Assembly: GCA_020851555.1 (NCBI GenBank)
Contig: JADZCM010000050.1
Coordinates: 62,001 to 126,000 of the forward strand
Reading direction: 5' to 3'
Origin: Bryobacterales bacterium
GTDB lineage: Bacteria; Acidobacteriota; Terriglobia; Bryobacterales; Bryobacteraceae
DNA: 64,000 nt
The position numbers and the translations under genes are program-made. Shown piece by piece: positions 41,949 to 50,643 of the stretch. The stretch's first letter is position 1. Each line of letters opens with the position of its first letter. Under the pieces are notes generated by a model. That model worked only from the letters and a program-made list of their open reading frames with translations. It made no database searches and had not been told where the DNA came from.

Positions 41949-43178
41949 ATGCAAGATCCCGAAACAAATCCCGCCGCCGCGGGCGTCCGCGAAGCGACCG
42001 TGGAGAAGTGGGTCTACGGCGGCCGCGGACTGGCGCGCGTGGACGGCCAGGCGTGGCTGATCCCGTTCGTTCTGCCGGGAGAGACCGTGCGCGCGGAAGC
42101 CGGAAGGCGCAGGCCGGGCCTGGTTGAAGCGAGGCTGCTGGAGGTACGCGCGCCGTCTCCGGAGCGCCGCGATCCGCCGTGTCCCTATTTTCAGCGGTGC
42201 GGCGGCTGCCACTACCAGCACGCCAGGTACGAGTACCAGGTCGCGCAGAAGCGGGAAGTGCTCCGGGAGGCGCTGCGGCGCTTGGGGAAAGTGGAGGCGC
42301 CGGACCAGATCGAGACGGCCGCCGCGCCGCCGTGGGAGTACCGCAACCGGGTGCAATTGCATCTTGCCGGCGGTGAGATCGGGTTTCTGGAAACCGGATC
42401 GAACCGGGTCTGCCCCGTGGAGCACTGTCCGGTGGCGCACCCCGAACTCAACCGGGCGCTCGGGGCGCTGCGCCGCATGGCGCGGGATTCCCGTTTCCCG
42501 CGGTTTCTGAAGTCGCTGGAGTTGTTCACCAACGGGACCGAGGTGCAGGTGAATGCGCTCGAGACCGCCCGCCCGCTGGCGAGGCGGTTTTTCGAATGGT
42601 GCGCCGGGAGCATCCCCGGCGCCGCGGCGGGAACGCTCGACTACGCGGTTTCGGACCGCGTTTTCCGGGTGGGCCACCGTTCCTTCTTCCAGGTGAACTG
42701 TTTCCTCATCGAGGAGCTGGCGCGCCGGGCGGTGGAAGGCGAGTCAGGCGGAACGGCCCTGGACCTTTATGCTGGGGTGGGGCTGTTCTCCCTGGCCCTG
42801 GCCGGACGGTTCGACTCGGTAACCGCCGTGGAATCCGGCGCCGGCGCCGCCGGGGACCTGGCTTTCAATGCAAGCCGGGCAGGGCTGGAAGTCCGCGTGG
42901 AGCGGAGCACCGTCGAGGCGTACCTGGAAGGGCTCGCGCAGCCGCCGGACTTCGTGCTGGCCGACCCCCCGCGGGCGGGGCTTGGCAAGACGGTGGTGCG
43001 CGAACTGAACCGGCTGCGTCCGCCGCGGGTAACCGTGGTCGCTTGCGACCCGGCCACGCTGGCGAGAGACCTGGGGGGACTGGCGGCGGGCGGCTACCGC
43101 CTGGAGCGGCTCACGCTGGTGGACCTGTTTCCGCAGACGTTCCACCTGGAAACCATCGCGCGCCTGAGGCTGGCATGA
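41949..43178 (+). CDS. 23S rRNA uracil-5-methyltransferase family (RlmD/RlmC/TrmA)
   Basis: About 409 residues from ATG 41949; ATG 41916 in frame is the alternative and would overlap the trpS start. A TRAM domain (residues 15-75: VEKWVYGGRGLARVDGQAWL) precedes a four-Cys iron-sulfur motif (CPYFQRCGGCHYQH). The methyltransferase domain has ALDLYAGVGLFSLALA (AdoMet site), DPPRAGLGK and the catalytic CDPATLARDLG. It methylates uracil C5 of rRNA or tRNA, but the exact position cannot be assigned. The 4Fe-4S Cys pattern and the TRAM domain are those of RlmD. Confidence 0.93.
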   Translation: MQDPETNPAAAGVREATVEKWVYGGRGLARVDGQAWLIPFVLPGETVRAEAGRRRPGLVEARLLEVRAPSPERRDPPCPYFQRCGGCHYQHARYEYQVAQKREVLREALRRLGKVEAPDQIETAAAPPWEYRNRVQLHLAGGEIGFLETGSNRVCPVEHCPVAHPELNRALGALRRMARDSRFPRFLKSLELFTNGTEVQVNALETARPLARRFFEWCAGSIPGAAAGTLDYAVSDRVFRVGHRSFFQVNCFLIEELARRAVEGESGGTALDLYAGVGLFSLALAGRFDSVTAVESGAGAAGDLAFNASRAGLEVRVERSTVEAYLEGLAQPPDFVLADPPRAGLGKTVVRELNRLRPPRVTVVACDPATLARDLGGLAAGGYRLERLTLVDLFPQTFHLETIARLRLA

Positions 43179-43278
43179 GCCCCGAGAGGCCGGCGGGGTA
43201 TCCGCTGCCGCAGCCGGAGCGCGCGGTCCGCTTTCAGACCGCCTTGAGCGCGGGACTCGCCCGCGCGGTGGTTCTTGA

Positions 43279-43300
43279 GGAACAGGCTCAAGCCTGTTCC
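43279..43300. repeat. Perfect 10-bp inverted repeat at a gene end
   Basis: GGAACAGGCT-CA-AGCCTGTTCC straddles the stop codon of the response-regulator gene. Arms are perfect with a 2-base loop. No T-tract follows on the minus strand, so if it ends transcription it does so without the usual U run; it may instead be a dispersed small palindrome. Confidence 0.5.
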
Positions 43301-43665
43301 GGAGGCGGGAGATGCTTCCGCACGGCGGCCAACAGCGACTGCATGGTCACGGGCTTGGACAGATAGTCGTCCATGCCGGCCTCCAGACAGCGTTCGCGGT
43401 CGCCTGCCATGGCGTGAGCCGTCAACCCGATGATGGGAAGGCCGGGCCAACGCCCGTCCTGCCGAATCTGACGGGTGGTTTCCAGGCCGTCGAGGACCGG
43501 CATCTGAACATCCATGAGGACCAGGTCGCAGGGGTCCCGCTTGAGAGCCTCGATGGCCTCCAGGCCATGGGAAGCGACGAGGATGTGGTACCCCCGCTTT
43601 CCCAGCATGCCGGCAACGACCTTCTGATTGGTGAAGTTGTCCTCGACCACGAGAATGCGCGCCAT
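43288..43665 (-). CDS. Single-domain response regulator (receiver only)
   Basis: 125 residues from ATG 43665; a GTG two codons upstream is possible. One CheY-like receiver domain: acidic pocket VVEDNF (Asp9), phosphorylated Asp52 in LVLMDVQMPVLDG, and the switch Lys in MDDYLSKPV near 105. There is no DNA-binding output domain. It would work as a phosphate sink or as the receiver part of a histidine-kinase relay encoded elsewhere. Its neighbours (rRNA methyltransferase, ridA) give no hint of a partner kinase. Confidence 0.9.
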   Translation of the reverse strand: MARILVVEDNFTNQKVVAGMLGKRGYHILVASHGLEAIEALKRDPCDLVLMDVQMPVLDGLETTRQIRQDGRWPGLPIIGLTAHAMAGDRERCLEAGMDDYLSKPVTMQSLLAAVRKHLPPPEQA

Positions 43666-43744
43666 GGCCACACCAGTTGATCGGGATTGCGCGGGCGTGT
43701 TTCCATGGGGAGAAACGCCTAGTCAGGAGGAGGAACGAAGTCTA

Positions 43745-44125
43745 ATGATACGAGCCGTTTCCGTACCCGGAGCGCCCAAGCCCGTAGGGCCCTATTCCCC
43801 GGCGATTGTGCATGGCGGACTGGTCTACGCCAGCGGGCAGATCGGTTTGGATCCCCAGACCGGGTTGCCGGCCGAGGGAGGCATCGAGGCGCAGACCCGC
43901 CGCGCGTTGGAGAGTCTTCGCGGGGTAGTGGAAGCCGCGGGAAGTTCAATGTCCAGGGCGCTGAAGGCCACGGTCTACCTCAAGAGCATGGAGGACTTCG
44001 CCCGCATGAACGGAGTCTACGCGGAGTTCTTCCCCCAAACGCCGCCGGCCCGCACCACCATACAGATCGGGGCCTTGCCCAAAGACGCACTGGTTGAGAT
44101 TGACCTGATCGCGGCGCTCCCCTGA
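43745..44125 (+). CDS. RidA/YjgF family enamine/imine deaminase
   Basis: 126 residues, ATG 43745 preceded by AGGAGGAACGA. Family motifs: KPVGPYSPAIVHGGLVYASG, the conserved Arg of PPARTTIQIGALPKDALVEI and the C-terminal acid in VEIDLIAALP. RidA hydrolyses reactive 2-aminoacrylate and related enamines, which are released by PLP enzymes such as threonine or serine dehydratases. The preceding GTG at 43628 would extend into the response-regulator region and lacks support. Confidence 0.95.
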   Translation: MIRAVSVPGAPKPVGPYSPAIVHGGLVYASGQIGLDPQTGLPAEGGIEAQTRRALESLRGVVEAAGSSMSRALKATVYLKSMEDFARMNGVYAEFFPQTPPARTTIQIGALPKDALVEIDLIAALP

Positions 44126-44135
44126 CCCCGTCCCG

Positions 44136-44519
44136 CTACTGGTGGACTGAGTACTGAGGCTGCGGCGGGTTCAGCTTGATCTGGACGGTCTGCTCCTCCT
44201 GGTCGAGCTCGAACTCCTTGCCGAAGGTCTGGTAGCCTTTGGCGATTACCTGAATCAGCACCTTCCCCTGTGGAACGGAAGGCACCCTGGCCACGCCTTC
44301 GGTATTGGTCCGCGTTTCCCAGGTTGTGCGGATCTTGCGGCCGAACTTGATGATCGACCGGCCCTCCACGAACCGGACGATCACACTGGCCCGTTCGACC
44401 GGCGAACCGCCAAGCGTCTTGACCTCGACGCGCAGCGCGGTTTCATCCGCGGCTGCGGAAAAGACGGGCCCGCAGGAGATGACGAGCAGCGCCAGGAGGA
44501 TCGACAAAGCTCGCAACAT
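44136..44519 (-). CDS. Small exported protein with carboxypeptidase-regulatory-like domain
   Basis: 127 residues. Signal peptide MLRALSILLALLVISCGPVF, in which the Cys near residue 16 gives a weak lipobox-like context. The remainder forms a beta-sandwich like the carboxypeptidase-regulatory/PEGA-type domain: LRVEVKTLGGSPVERASVIV, then TRTNTEGVARVPSVPQGKVL and IQVIAKGYQTFG. Such domains are common appendages of secreted proteins in Acidobacteriota. It stands alone here, so its role is unknown. It lies 24 bases from the 3' end of hpnE. Confidence 0.75.
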   Translation of the reverse strand: MLRALSILLALLVISCGPVFSAAADETALRVEVKTLGGSPVERASVIVRFVEGRSIIKFGRKIRTTWETRTNTEGVARVPSVPQGKVLIQVIAKGYQTFGKEFELDQEEQTVQIKLNPPQPQYSVHQ

Positions 44520-44543
44520 GCCTTGATTATCTCAGAAGCGGCG

Positions 44544-45869
44544 TTACGCGAGGTCCGCCGCGAGGAATGCCCGGCGGGACCCGGCGGCTTCCGACACGGC
44601 CTCGGCGGCGGCGTACCCGCTGCGCACGGCGCCTTCCATGGTCGAAGGCCAGCCCGTGCGGGTCCAGTCACCCGCCAGAAACAGATTCTTCAGGGCCGCC
44701 ACCGGGCCCGGCCGCAGCGATTCAAGCCCCGGCACGGGCGCGAAGGTGGCGCGAACCTCCTTCACCACCCGAGCCTTCAGGAGCAGAGCGGCGCCGGCGG
44801 GGGGGAAGAACTCCGCCAGTTCCCGGCGGGCCAGGCTGACGATTTCGGCCTGCCCCATGGCCACCAGTGAATGCGACGCGCTCACCACCAGGTGAACGTA
44901 CCGGCCGCCGGCCTTGTTGAACATCCACTGGATGGTGCGGTCAAGCAGGGCGGCGTGGGGCAGATCCGTGACCGGCCGGTCGAACCAGAGGTGGATGCCC
45001 GTAATCGGCGAGTGCCGGAAGGCGGAGACGTCGAGTTGCAGATCCGGCGCCAGGGCAGCCAGCCGGCCGAAAGGCAGCGCGGATACATAACAGCCGGCGC
45101 GCAGCCGCTCACCGGCGACGCTGACTGCGGAGACGGCGCCCCCCTCAACCCGGATGCTCTCAACGGGCGAGTGGAGCCGGATGTCAAGCCGCCCGCCTCT
45201 GCCCTGATCCAGGCGGCTATACAACTCCGACAGGGGCACCAAGGGAACGCCCATCTCGTGGCTGGATCCGCCGCCCAGGAATGCGAGACGGAACACCTGA
45301 AGGCCGTGCCGGGCTGCCATGACGTCGAGTTCCGCGTTGGCGGCGCTGATCAACACCGGTCTCCAGAAGCGGGAGACGGCGTCCGGAGGCTGGGCCTTCT
45401 CCTTCAGCCAGTCGAGCATGGTGATGCGGTCCAGGTCCTGCCGCCGACCGTATTCGCGGCGCACGGCCGCGAGGGCGCGCAGAATGGCCAGCTTGGCCCG
45501 TCCGGTCAGGAAGGGAAGCCGGGCGAAGGACCCGGCAAGGTGGAGAGGCGCAGGCAGAGCGCCCGCGGCAAAGGTGGAACGCCGGCCGCCGGGTTCGAGG
45601 AAGTTGAACTCCCGATAAAAGCGGATGCGGTCCTCCACTCCCACCCGGCGGTAGAAGTCCAGCAGGTTCACGCAGCAACCCAGCAGGATGTGCTGGCAAT
45701 TGTCGATGGCCTCAGCGGCAGTCCCGGCCGGACCCAGGGGAAATGACGACGCCCTTCCACCCAGATAGCCGCGTGCTTCCAGCAACGTCACCCGGCAGCC
45801 TGCGTCCGCCAGCGCCGCCGAAGCGGCCATTCCCGCCAGCCCGCCTCCGGCGACGATCACATCGGGCAT
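44544..45869 (-). CDS. hpnE: Hydroxysqualene dehydroxylase-like FAD oxidoreductase (HpnE)
   Basis: 441 residues from ATG 45869; GTG 45914, overlapping the upstream stop as GTGA, is an alternative and would add 15 residues. The FAD-binding motif VIVAGGGLAGMAASAALADA lies at the N-terminus, followed by LLEARGYLGGRASSF, and LFLAGDWTRTGWPSTMEGAV near the C-terminus. The pattern matches HpnE, which removes the hydroxyl from hydroxysqualene to form squalene for hopanoids. The partner genes hpnC and hpnD are not in the window, so the call is by similarity to the flavin family and could be another squalene or carotenoid desaturase. Confidence 0.85.
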   Translation of the reverse strand: MPDVIVAGGGLAGMAASAALADAGCRVTLLEARGYLGGRASSFPLGPAGTAAEAIDNCQHILLGCCVNLLDFYRRVGVEDRIRFYREFNFLEPGGRRSTFAAGALPAPLHLAGSFARLPFLTGRAKLAILRALAAVRREYGRRQDLDRITMLDWLKEKAQPPDAVSRFWRPVLISAANAELDVMAARHGLQVFRLAFLGGGSSHEMGVPLVPLSELYSRLDQGRGGRLDIRLHSPVESIRVEGGAVSAVSVAGERLRAGCYVSALPFGRLAALAPDLQLDVSAFRHSPITGIHLWFDRPVTDLPHAALLDRTIQWMFNKAGGRYVHLVVSASHSLVAMGQAEIVSLARRELAEFFPPAGAALLLKARVVKEVRATFAPVPGLESLRPGPVAALKNLFLAGDWTRTGWPSTMEGAVRSGYAAAEAVSEAAGSRRAFLAADLA

Positions 45870-45910
45870 GTCAGCGCCCCGGAAGTTGCCGGCGGGCCGG
45901 GAGGACTGCT

Positions 45911-48100
45911 TCACGGCCGCCGTCGCCTCGCGTAGAGACGGATCATGTTGCGCATGAGGCGCAAGCCGCAGTCGTCCTGCATGGTGAGGATCGATTCGGG
46001 GTGAAACTGGACGGCCTCGACCGGGAGTTCCTTGTGGCGGATGCCCATGATGACGCCGTCATCGGATTCCGCGGTTATCTCGAGACAGGCGGGCAGCGAT
46101 TCACGACGCGCGAACAGCGAGTGGTAGCGTCCCACCGTGAAACGTTCGGGCAGCCCCTCGAACACGCCGGCGCCGTGGTGGGTCACCACCGAAGGTTTGC
46201 CGTGCATGGGGTAGTCAAGAACGCCGAGTTCTCCGCCGAAGGCCTCCACCGTGCCCTGGAGTCCGAGGCAGACTCCGAAAATGGGGATGCCGAGAGAGGC
46301 GGCCTGCCGGACCAATTCCGGGATGCCGAAATCGGCCGGACGGCCGGGTCCCGGCGAGATGAGAAGCATGTCCGGAGCCACCTGCCGCAAAAGCTCCGGC
46401 GGGAAACCGGCGCGGTAGGTGACGACCTCGACGCCGGCCTGCCGGGCGTAGTTCGACAGGGTGTGGATGAAGCAGTCGTCGTTATCGACCAGCAGCATTC
46501 TGGCGCCGGCGCGGCGCACGCGCCGCGGGCGCGGCTTTGACCTGGGGACTTCGGGCTCGTCCCCAATGGCGCGGAAAAAGGCGGTGGCCTTCAGGCGCGT
46601 TTCCTGCTCCTCCATTTCCGGCACGGAGTCATAGAGGAGCGTCGCGCCGACCGGGTAAGCGGCGATGCCGTCCTTCAGGTGCACGGTGCGGATATGAATG
46701 CCCGTGTTCATGTCGCCGTTGAGCGAGAGCATGCCGACGGCTCCGCCGTACCACCCGCGGGCGTCTTTCTCCAGGTCCTCGATGGCCTGCGCGGCGGCCT
46801 TTTTGGGCGCTCCGATCATGGTGACGGACCACATGTGGGTGAGAAAGGCGTCCAGCGAATCGAAGCCCGGAGCGAGGGTTCCCTCGACGTGATCCACCGT
46901 GTGGAACACGCCGGCGTAGGACTCGATGAGGCGGCGTCCGACTACGTTCACCGAGCCCGGCAGGCAGACCCGGGACTTGTCGTTGCGGTCCACGTCGGTA
47001 CACATGGTCAGCTCGGACTCCTCCTTGGGGGAGGCGAGCAGGTCGCGTATGTTCTCGGCGTCGCGCAGGGGGTCGCCGGTACGGCGGGCGGTGCCCGAGA
47101 TGGGGCAGGTTTCAACGCGGCGCCCCTCGACGCGGACGAACATCTCGGGCGAGCATCCGATCAACTGCTCGGAACCAAACTGAAGCAGAAACTCGTAGGG
47201 ACTGGGGCTGGCGGCGGTGAGCCTCTGGAACAGCCGCGAAGGGGCGCCCGAGTAGGGGGCGCGGAACGTCTGCCGCAGGACGACCTCGTAGTAGTCGCCC
47301 CGTTTCATACCCTGGCGTACCTTCTCGACGTTGGCTGCGTACTCGCCGGGTTGATGGTCCGAAGTGATCGGTCCCGGCTCGCGGGCGGCAGGCAGCGGTA
47401 CCGGCTCCCCGGAGCGTTCCAAGCCGGCCGTCGACAGGCCGTCCGCCGCGAAGTCGTACTGGTAGCGCTCGATCCGTTCCTTCTTGCGGTCCATGAAGGA
47501 GATGTCGTCGCAGAGGAACAGATGCAGCGCCTCCTGGTTGCCGCGGGGCAGCTTGAGCCGGATGGGATCGAACTGAAACAGCAGGTCGTAACCGAAGGCG
47601 CCCACCAGCGCCAGGCGGGGGTAGCGCAGGGGCCGGAACTCATCGATGAGCGAGCGGAGGACGGAGAAGGCCGACGGCTGCTTGCTGCGCTCCTCTTCGG
47701 GAAACAGCGCCGGCAGGGGCTTCAAGCGGCCGGCCAGGTCCGTGCCGCGCTGCTCGAAAGACTCCCAGTAAGGGCGCCCGGCGAGCAACGGCGCCAGAAT
47801 GGAGTTGATGACCTCGCCACGCGGGTTCAGGGCGCGGAAGGACATTTCGCGGCCGGCAGCCAGGATCTCTAGCGGCGGGCGCACACTGGCGATGTCCCAG
47901 CGGGAGTAGCGGCCCGGGTACTCGTAACCGGAGGAGAGGTAGATACCCCGGTAAGTGTCGAGTTCGCGCAGCAGGTGGTCCAGTCCCTTGCGGAACGGCA
48001 GCCTGGAGATGCTGCACGAAACCCGGATGCCATGCTCTGTGGGGCGCGAGGATTGCGGCACGCCGAAACCTCTGTAGGGGATGATTCCCAAGGATAGCAC
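45911..48100 (-). CDS. trpEG: Fused anthranilate synthase, components I and II (TrpE-TrpG)
   Basis: 729 residues. Residues 1 to about 520 are the chorismate-utilising TrpE domain (GYDLLFQFDPIRLKLPRG, SPEMFVRVEGRRVETCPISG, ETLFL-type core replaced by MCTDVDRNDKSRVC). From about 530 there is a class-I glutamine amidotransferase: LISPGPGRPADFGIP, the nucleophile Cys611 in IFGVCLGLQGTVEAF and the His-Glu pair in VEAVQFHPES. It converts chorismate and glutamine to anthranilate, the first step to tryptophan. Fused TrpEG is known from rhizobia and others. The start is GTG 48100; a shorter start is possible. No trpDCBA genes are nearby. Confidence 0.92.
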   Translation of the reverse strand: MLSLGIIPYRGFGVPQSSRPTEHGIRVSCSISRLPFRKGLDHLLRELDTYRGIYLSSGYEYPGRYSRWDIASVRPPLEILAAGREMSFRALNPRGEVINSILAPLLAGRPYWESFEQRGTDLAGRLKPLPALFPEEERSKQPSAFSVLRSLIDEFRPLRYPRLALVGAFGYDLLFQFDPIRLKLPRGNQEALHLFLCDDISFMDRKKERIERYQYDFAADGLSTAGLERSGEPVPLPAAREPGPITSDHQPGEYAANVEKVRQGMKRGDYYEVVLRQTFRAPYSGAPSRLFQRLTAASPSPYEFLLQFGSEQLIGCSPEMFVRVEGRRVETCPISGTARRTGDPLRDAENIRDLLASPKEESELTMCTDVDRNDKSRVCLPGSVNVVGRRLIESYAGVFHTVDHVEGTLAPGFDSLDAFLTHMWSVTMIGAPKKAAAQAIEDLEKDARGWYGGAVGMLSLNGDMNTGIHIRTVHLKDGIAAYPVGATLLYDSVPEMEEQETRLKATAFFRAIGDEPEVPRSKPRPRRVRRAGARMLLVDNDDCFIHTLSNYARQAGVEVVTYRAGFPPELLRQVAPDMLLISPGPGRPADFGIPELVRQAASLGIPIFGVCLGLQGTVEAFGGELGVLDYPMHGKPSVVTHHGAGVFEGLPERFTVGRYHSLFARRESLPACLEITAESDDGVIMGIRHKELPVEAVQFHPESILTMQDDCGLRLMRNMIRLYARRRRP

Positions 48101-48246
48101 GGGCGCCTGGGGACACCGTGTCTCGTCCAGCGTGGCTTAAGCCATGGCGCTTCATTCACGCCGCCCGGCGACATGCCGGCCGGCGTCAGGGATGGCGCTC
48201 CGCGGAGATCGACATTTGTCTCCACTGGCGAACGGGTGGCGCGTGT

Positions 48247-49782
48247 CTACAGGGCTGCGAGTTTGTTGAGGCCGTCGAGGTAGGCCTTGACGCTGGCCTC
48301 GATCACATCGGTGGAAACCCCGCGGCCCATCACCCGGCGGCCGCCGGCGCCTTCGAGGTTCACCGTCACTTCCCCCAGGGCGCCCGTGCCGCTGGTCACG
48401 GCGCGGATCTCGTAGCGAACCAGCCTGGCCGAGGTGTTGGTCACCTGCGCTATCGCCTTGCAGGCGGCGTCCACCGGCCCGTCGCCGACAGCGGCCGCTT
48501 CCTTCACTTCGCCCTTGATGGACAGGCGCACGGCAGCGGTGGGAATGGCCGCGGTACCGCTGTAGAAGTGCAGGTACTCCAGGCGATAGGTCTCGGGAAC
48601 CGGATGAATCTGGTCGTGCAGAATAGCCACCAGATCTTCGTCAAAGACCTCCTGCTTCTTGTCGGCCACGGCCAGGAAGCGCTGGTAGGTGCGGTCCAGT
48701 TCCTCCGGCGAGAGCGCGTAGCCGAGTTTCTTCAGCCTGTCGCGCAGCCCGGCGCGGCCCGTGCGGGCGGTGAGGACCACGCGGCTTTCCGGGAGGCCCA
48801 CATCCTCCGGGTGCATGATCTCGTAAGTCTCGCGCTGCTTGAGAAAGCCGTCCACGTGGATGCCGGAACTGTGCGAGAAGGCATTTCCCCCCACCACGGC
48901 TTTGTTCGGCGGCACCGACATGCCGAGCATGTCCGCCACCAGCCGGCTGGTGCGGTAAAACTCCCGCGTCTCGATGCCGGTGGCGAGGCCGAAGTAGTCG
49001 CGGCGCGTGCGCAGCGCCATGACGACCTCCTCCAGCGCGGCGTTGCCGGCCCGCTCGCCGATGCCGTTGATGGTGCCCTCCACCTGCCGGGCGCCGTTGC
49101 GGACCCCCGCCAGGGAGTTGGCCACGGCGAGCCCCAGGTCGTTGTGGCAGTGGACGCTGATAACGGCGCGCGCGATGTTGGGCACGTTCTCGCGGATCGA
49201 CCGGATGAGCGCTCCGAACTGCTCGGGCACGGTATAGCCGGTCGTGTCCGGGATGTTCAGCACGGTGGCGCCGGCGGCGATGGCAGCCTCCAGCACCTCG
49301 AACAGGTAGGCCGGATCGGCCCGTCCGGCATCCTCGGCGTAGAACTCGACGTCATCGGCGCCGCGCCGGGCGAGCCGGACCGCGTCGGCGGCCATCTTCA
49401 GGATCCGGGCTTTCTTCTCGCCCAGTGTCCGGCCGTACTTTTCGTCCCGGAACTTGCCCGCAATGTGGATGTCGGAGACGCCGATGCCGGTATGGATGCG
49501 CGGCCGCCGGGCCTTGGCCAGAGCCTTGGCGCAGGCCTCGATATCGGCCGGCACGGCACGTGAAAGCGCGCACACGGAGGGGCCCTGGATCTCCTGGGCG
49601 ACGAGTTGCACGGACTTGAAGTCTTCGGGCGAGGAGGCGGGATAGCCCGCCTCAATCACGTCCACATTGAGCCGCGCCAACTGGCGGGCGATGGTGAGCT
49701 TCTCGCGGCTGCCGAGCCGCGTTCCGGCGGCCTGTTCGCCGTCTCTCAAAGTCGTGTCGAAAATGGCAACCTTATCGGACAT
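48247..49782 (-). CDS. leuA: 2-isopropylmalate synthase
   Basis: 511 residues, ATG 49782 with AGGAGG upstream. DRE-TIM metallolyase with FDTTLRDGEQAAGTRLG (residues 8-24), VISVHCHNDLGLAVANSLAG and INGIGERAGNAALEEVVMAL. The C-terminal LeuA dimer/regulatory domain, from about residue 365, carries the leucine site. It joins acetyl-CoA to 2-oxoisovalerate in leucine synthesis. Citramalate synthase is the close alternative, but the N-terminal and regulatory sequence and length fit LeuA. It lies 14 bases downstream of the HAD phosphatase gene, so the two may be cotranscribed. Confidence 0.9.
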   Translation of the reverse strand: MSDKVAIFDTTLRDGEQAAGTRLGSREKLTIARQLARLNVDVIEAGYPASSPEDFKSVQLVAQEIQGPSVCALSRAVPADIEACAKALAKARRPRIHTGIGVSDIHIAGKFRDEKYGRTLGEKKARILKMAADAVRLARRGADDVEFYAEDAGRADPAYLFEVLEAAIAAGATVLNIPDTTGYTVPEQFGALIRSIRENVPNIARAVISVHCHNDLGLAVANSLAGVRNGARQVEGTINGIGERAGNAALEEVVMALRTRRDYFGLATGIETREFYRTSRLVADMLGMSVPPNKAVVGGNAFSHSSGIHVDGFLKQRETYEIMHPEDVGLPESRVVLTARTGRAGLRDRLKKLGYALSPEELDRTYQRFLAVADKKQEVFDEDLVAILHDQIHPVPETYRLEYLHFYSGTAAIPTAAVRLSIKGEVKEAAAVGDGPVDAACKAIAQVTNTSARLVRYEIRAVTSGTGALGEVTVNLEGAGGRRVMGRGVSTDVIEASVKAYLDGLNKLAAL

Positions 49783-49796
49783 CCGGGGCGGGCCTC

Positions 49797-50603
49797 CTAG
49801 GCTGGAAACAGACAGGCGAGCAGTTCCTGGTGGCACAGGAAGTTGGGGACGATGAAGTCCGCGCCGGCGCCGGCCAACCGGCGGCGTTTCCACTCGTCCA
49901 CTTCGCGGCACTCGGGTTCGGCGGTGGCCACGCCTACCGCCACCCCGCCGACCTCTTTCACATTCTCAATCTCGACGAAGCCGTCGCCGAAGCCCAGGAA
50001 TTCTCCGCCGCGGCAGCCGGTGGAAGCGATGACCTGGCGGATCAGAATGCGCTTGGAGAAGCTCTTGTAGTCGTCCAGCGCGCCGAATACTCCACCGCCG
50101 AAGTAGCGGTCGACGTCCAGCAAGCGGGCCTCTTCGCGCATGTACTGCTGATCGGTGCCGCTGGCCAGGTACATGGTCAGGCCCATTCCGGCCAGCGATT
50201 CGAGCATGGCCCGCGCGCCCGGGACGATGTATTTCTCCGGGGGCGCGGCGCCTTCGCGGAGCTCTTCCAGGCGATGGCTGATCTTGTCGTGCAGGCGGGC
50301 GAGGTAGGCCCGCTTGTACTCGAGCGGATCGAGCGGCCGGCCGCCGCGGATCTCGACCTGCCGGACCAGTTCCAGCATCTGGTACATGGTCTGCTTGCCC
50401 GTAAGCCGGCCGACGAACTCCTCGACGACGGCCGTCAACTGCGCCTCGGTCTCGCCTGTCTTCAACCCGGCCAGGGTTTCGACCATCATCGGAACCATGA
50501 CGTCGACCCAGCCGGAGCGGATCAACGAAACGGTGCCGTCGAAGTCGAACAGCACGAAACGCGCGTCCCGGGCGTTGACGCCCGGCCGTATCCGCTCAAT
50601 CAT
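49797..50603 (-). CDS. HAD-superfamily hydrolase (phosphatase)
   Basis: About 268 residues; ATG 50603 and GTG 50621 are both possible starts. HAD motif I VLFDFDGTVSLIRSGW, motif II LASGTDQQYMRE, a Lys in DDYKSFSKR and motif IV GFGDGFVEIENVKEVGG. The domain is large for a phosphoglycolate phosphatase, with a helical cap of about 90 residues. Substrate unknown. It lies 14 bases before leuA on the same strand, which may only be coincidence. Confidence 0.85.
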   Translation of the reverse strand: MIERIRPGVNARDARFVLFDFDGTVSLIRSGWVDVMVPMMVETLAGLKTGETEAQLTAVVEEFVGRLTGKQTMYQMLELVRQVEIRGGRPLDPLEYKRAYLARLHDKISHRLEELREGAAPPEKYIVPGARAMLESLAGMGLTMYLASGTDQQYMREEARLLDVDRYFGGGVFGALDDYKSFSKRILIRQVIASTGCRGGEFLGFGDGFVEIENVKEVGGVAVGVATAEPECREVDEWKRRRLAGAGADFIVPNFLCHQELLACLFPA

Positions 50604-50643
50604 TCCTACCCATTGTTGCACGAAGCGTCCCGTTGGCCGCCGG

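Noticed and set aside
48101-48246. Possible tryptophan attenuator: Trp codons upstream of trpEG.
   Set aside because: Three Trp codons occur within about 25 codons, but the frame does not end and has no short-leader structure. There is no terminator hairpin with a T-tract before trpEG.
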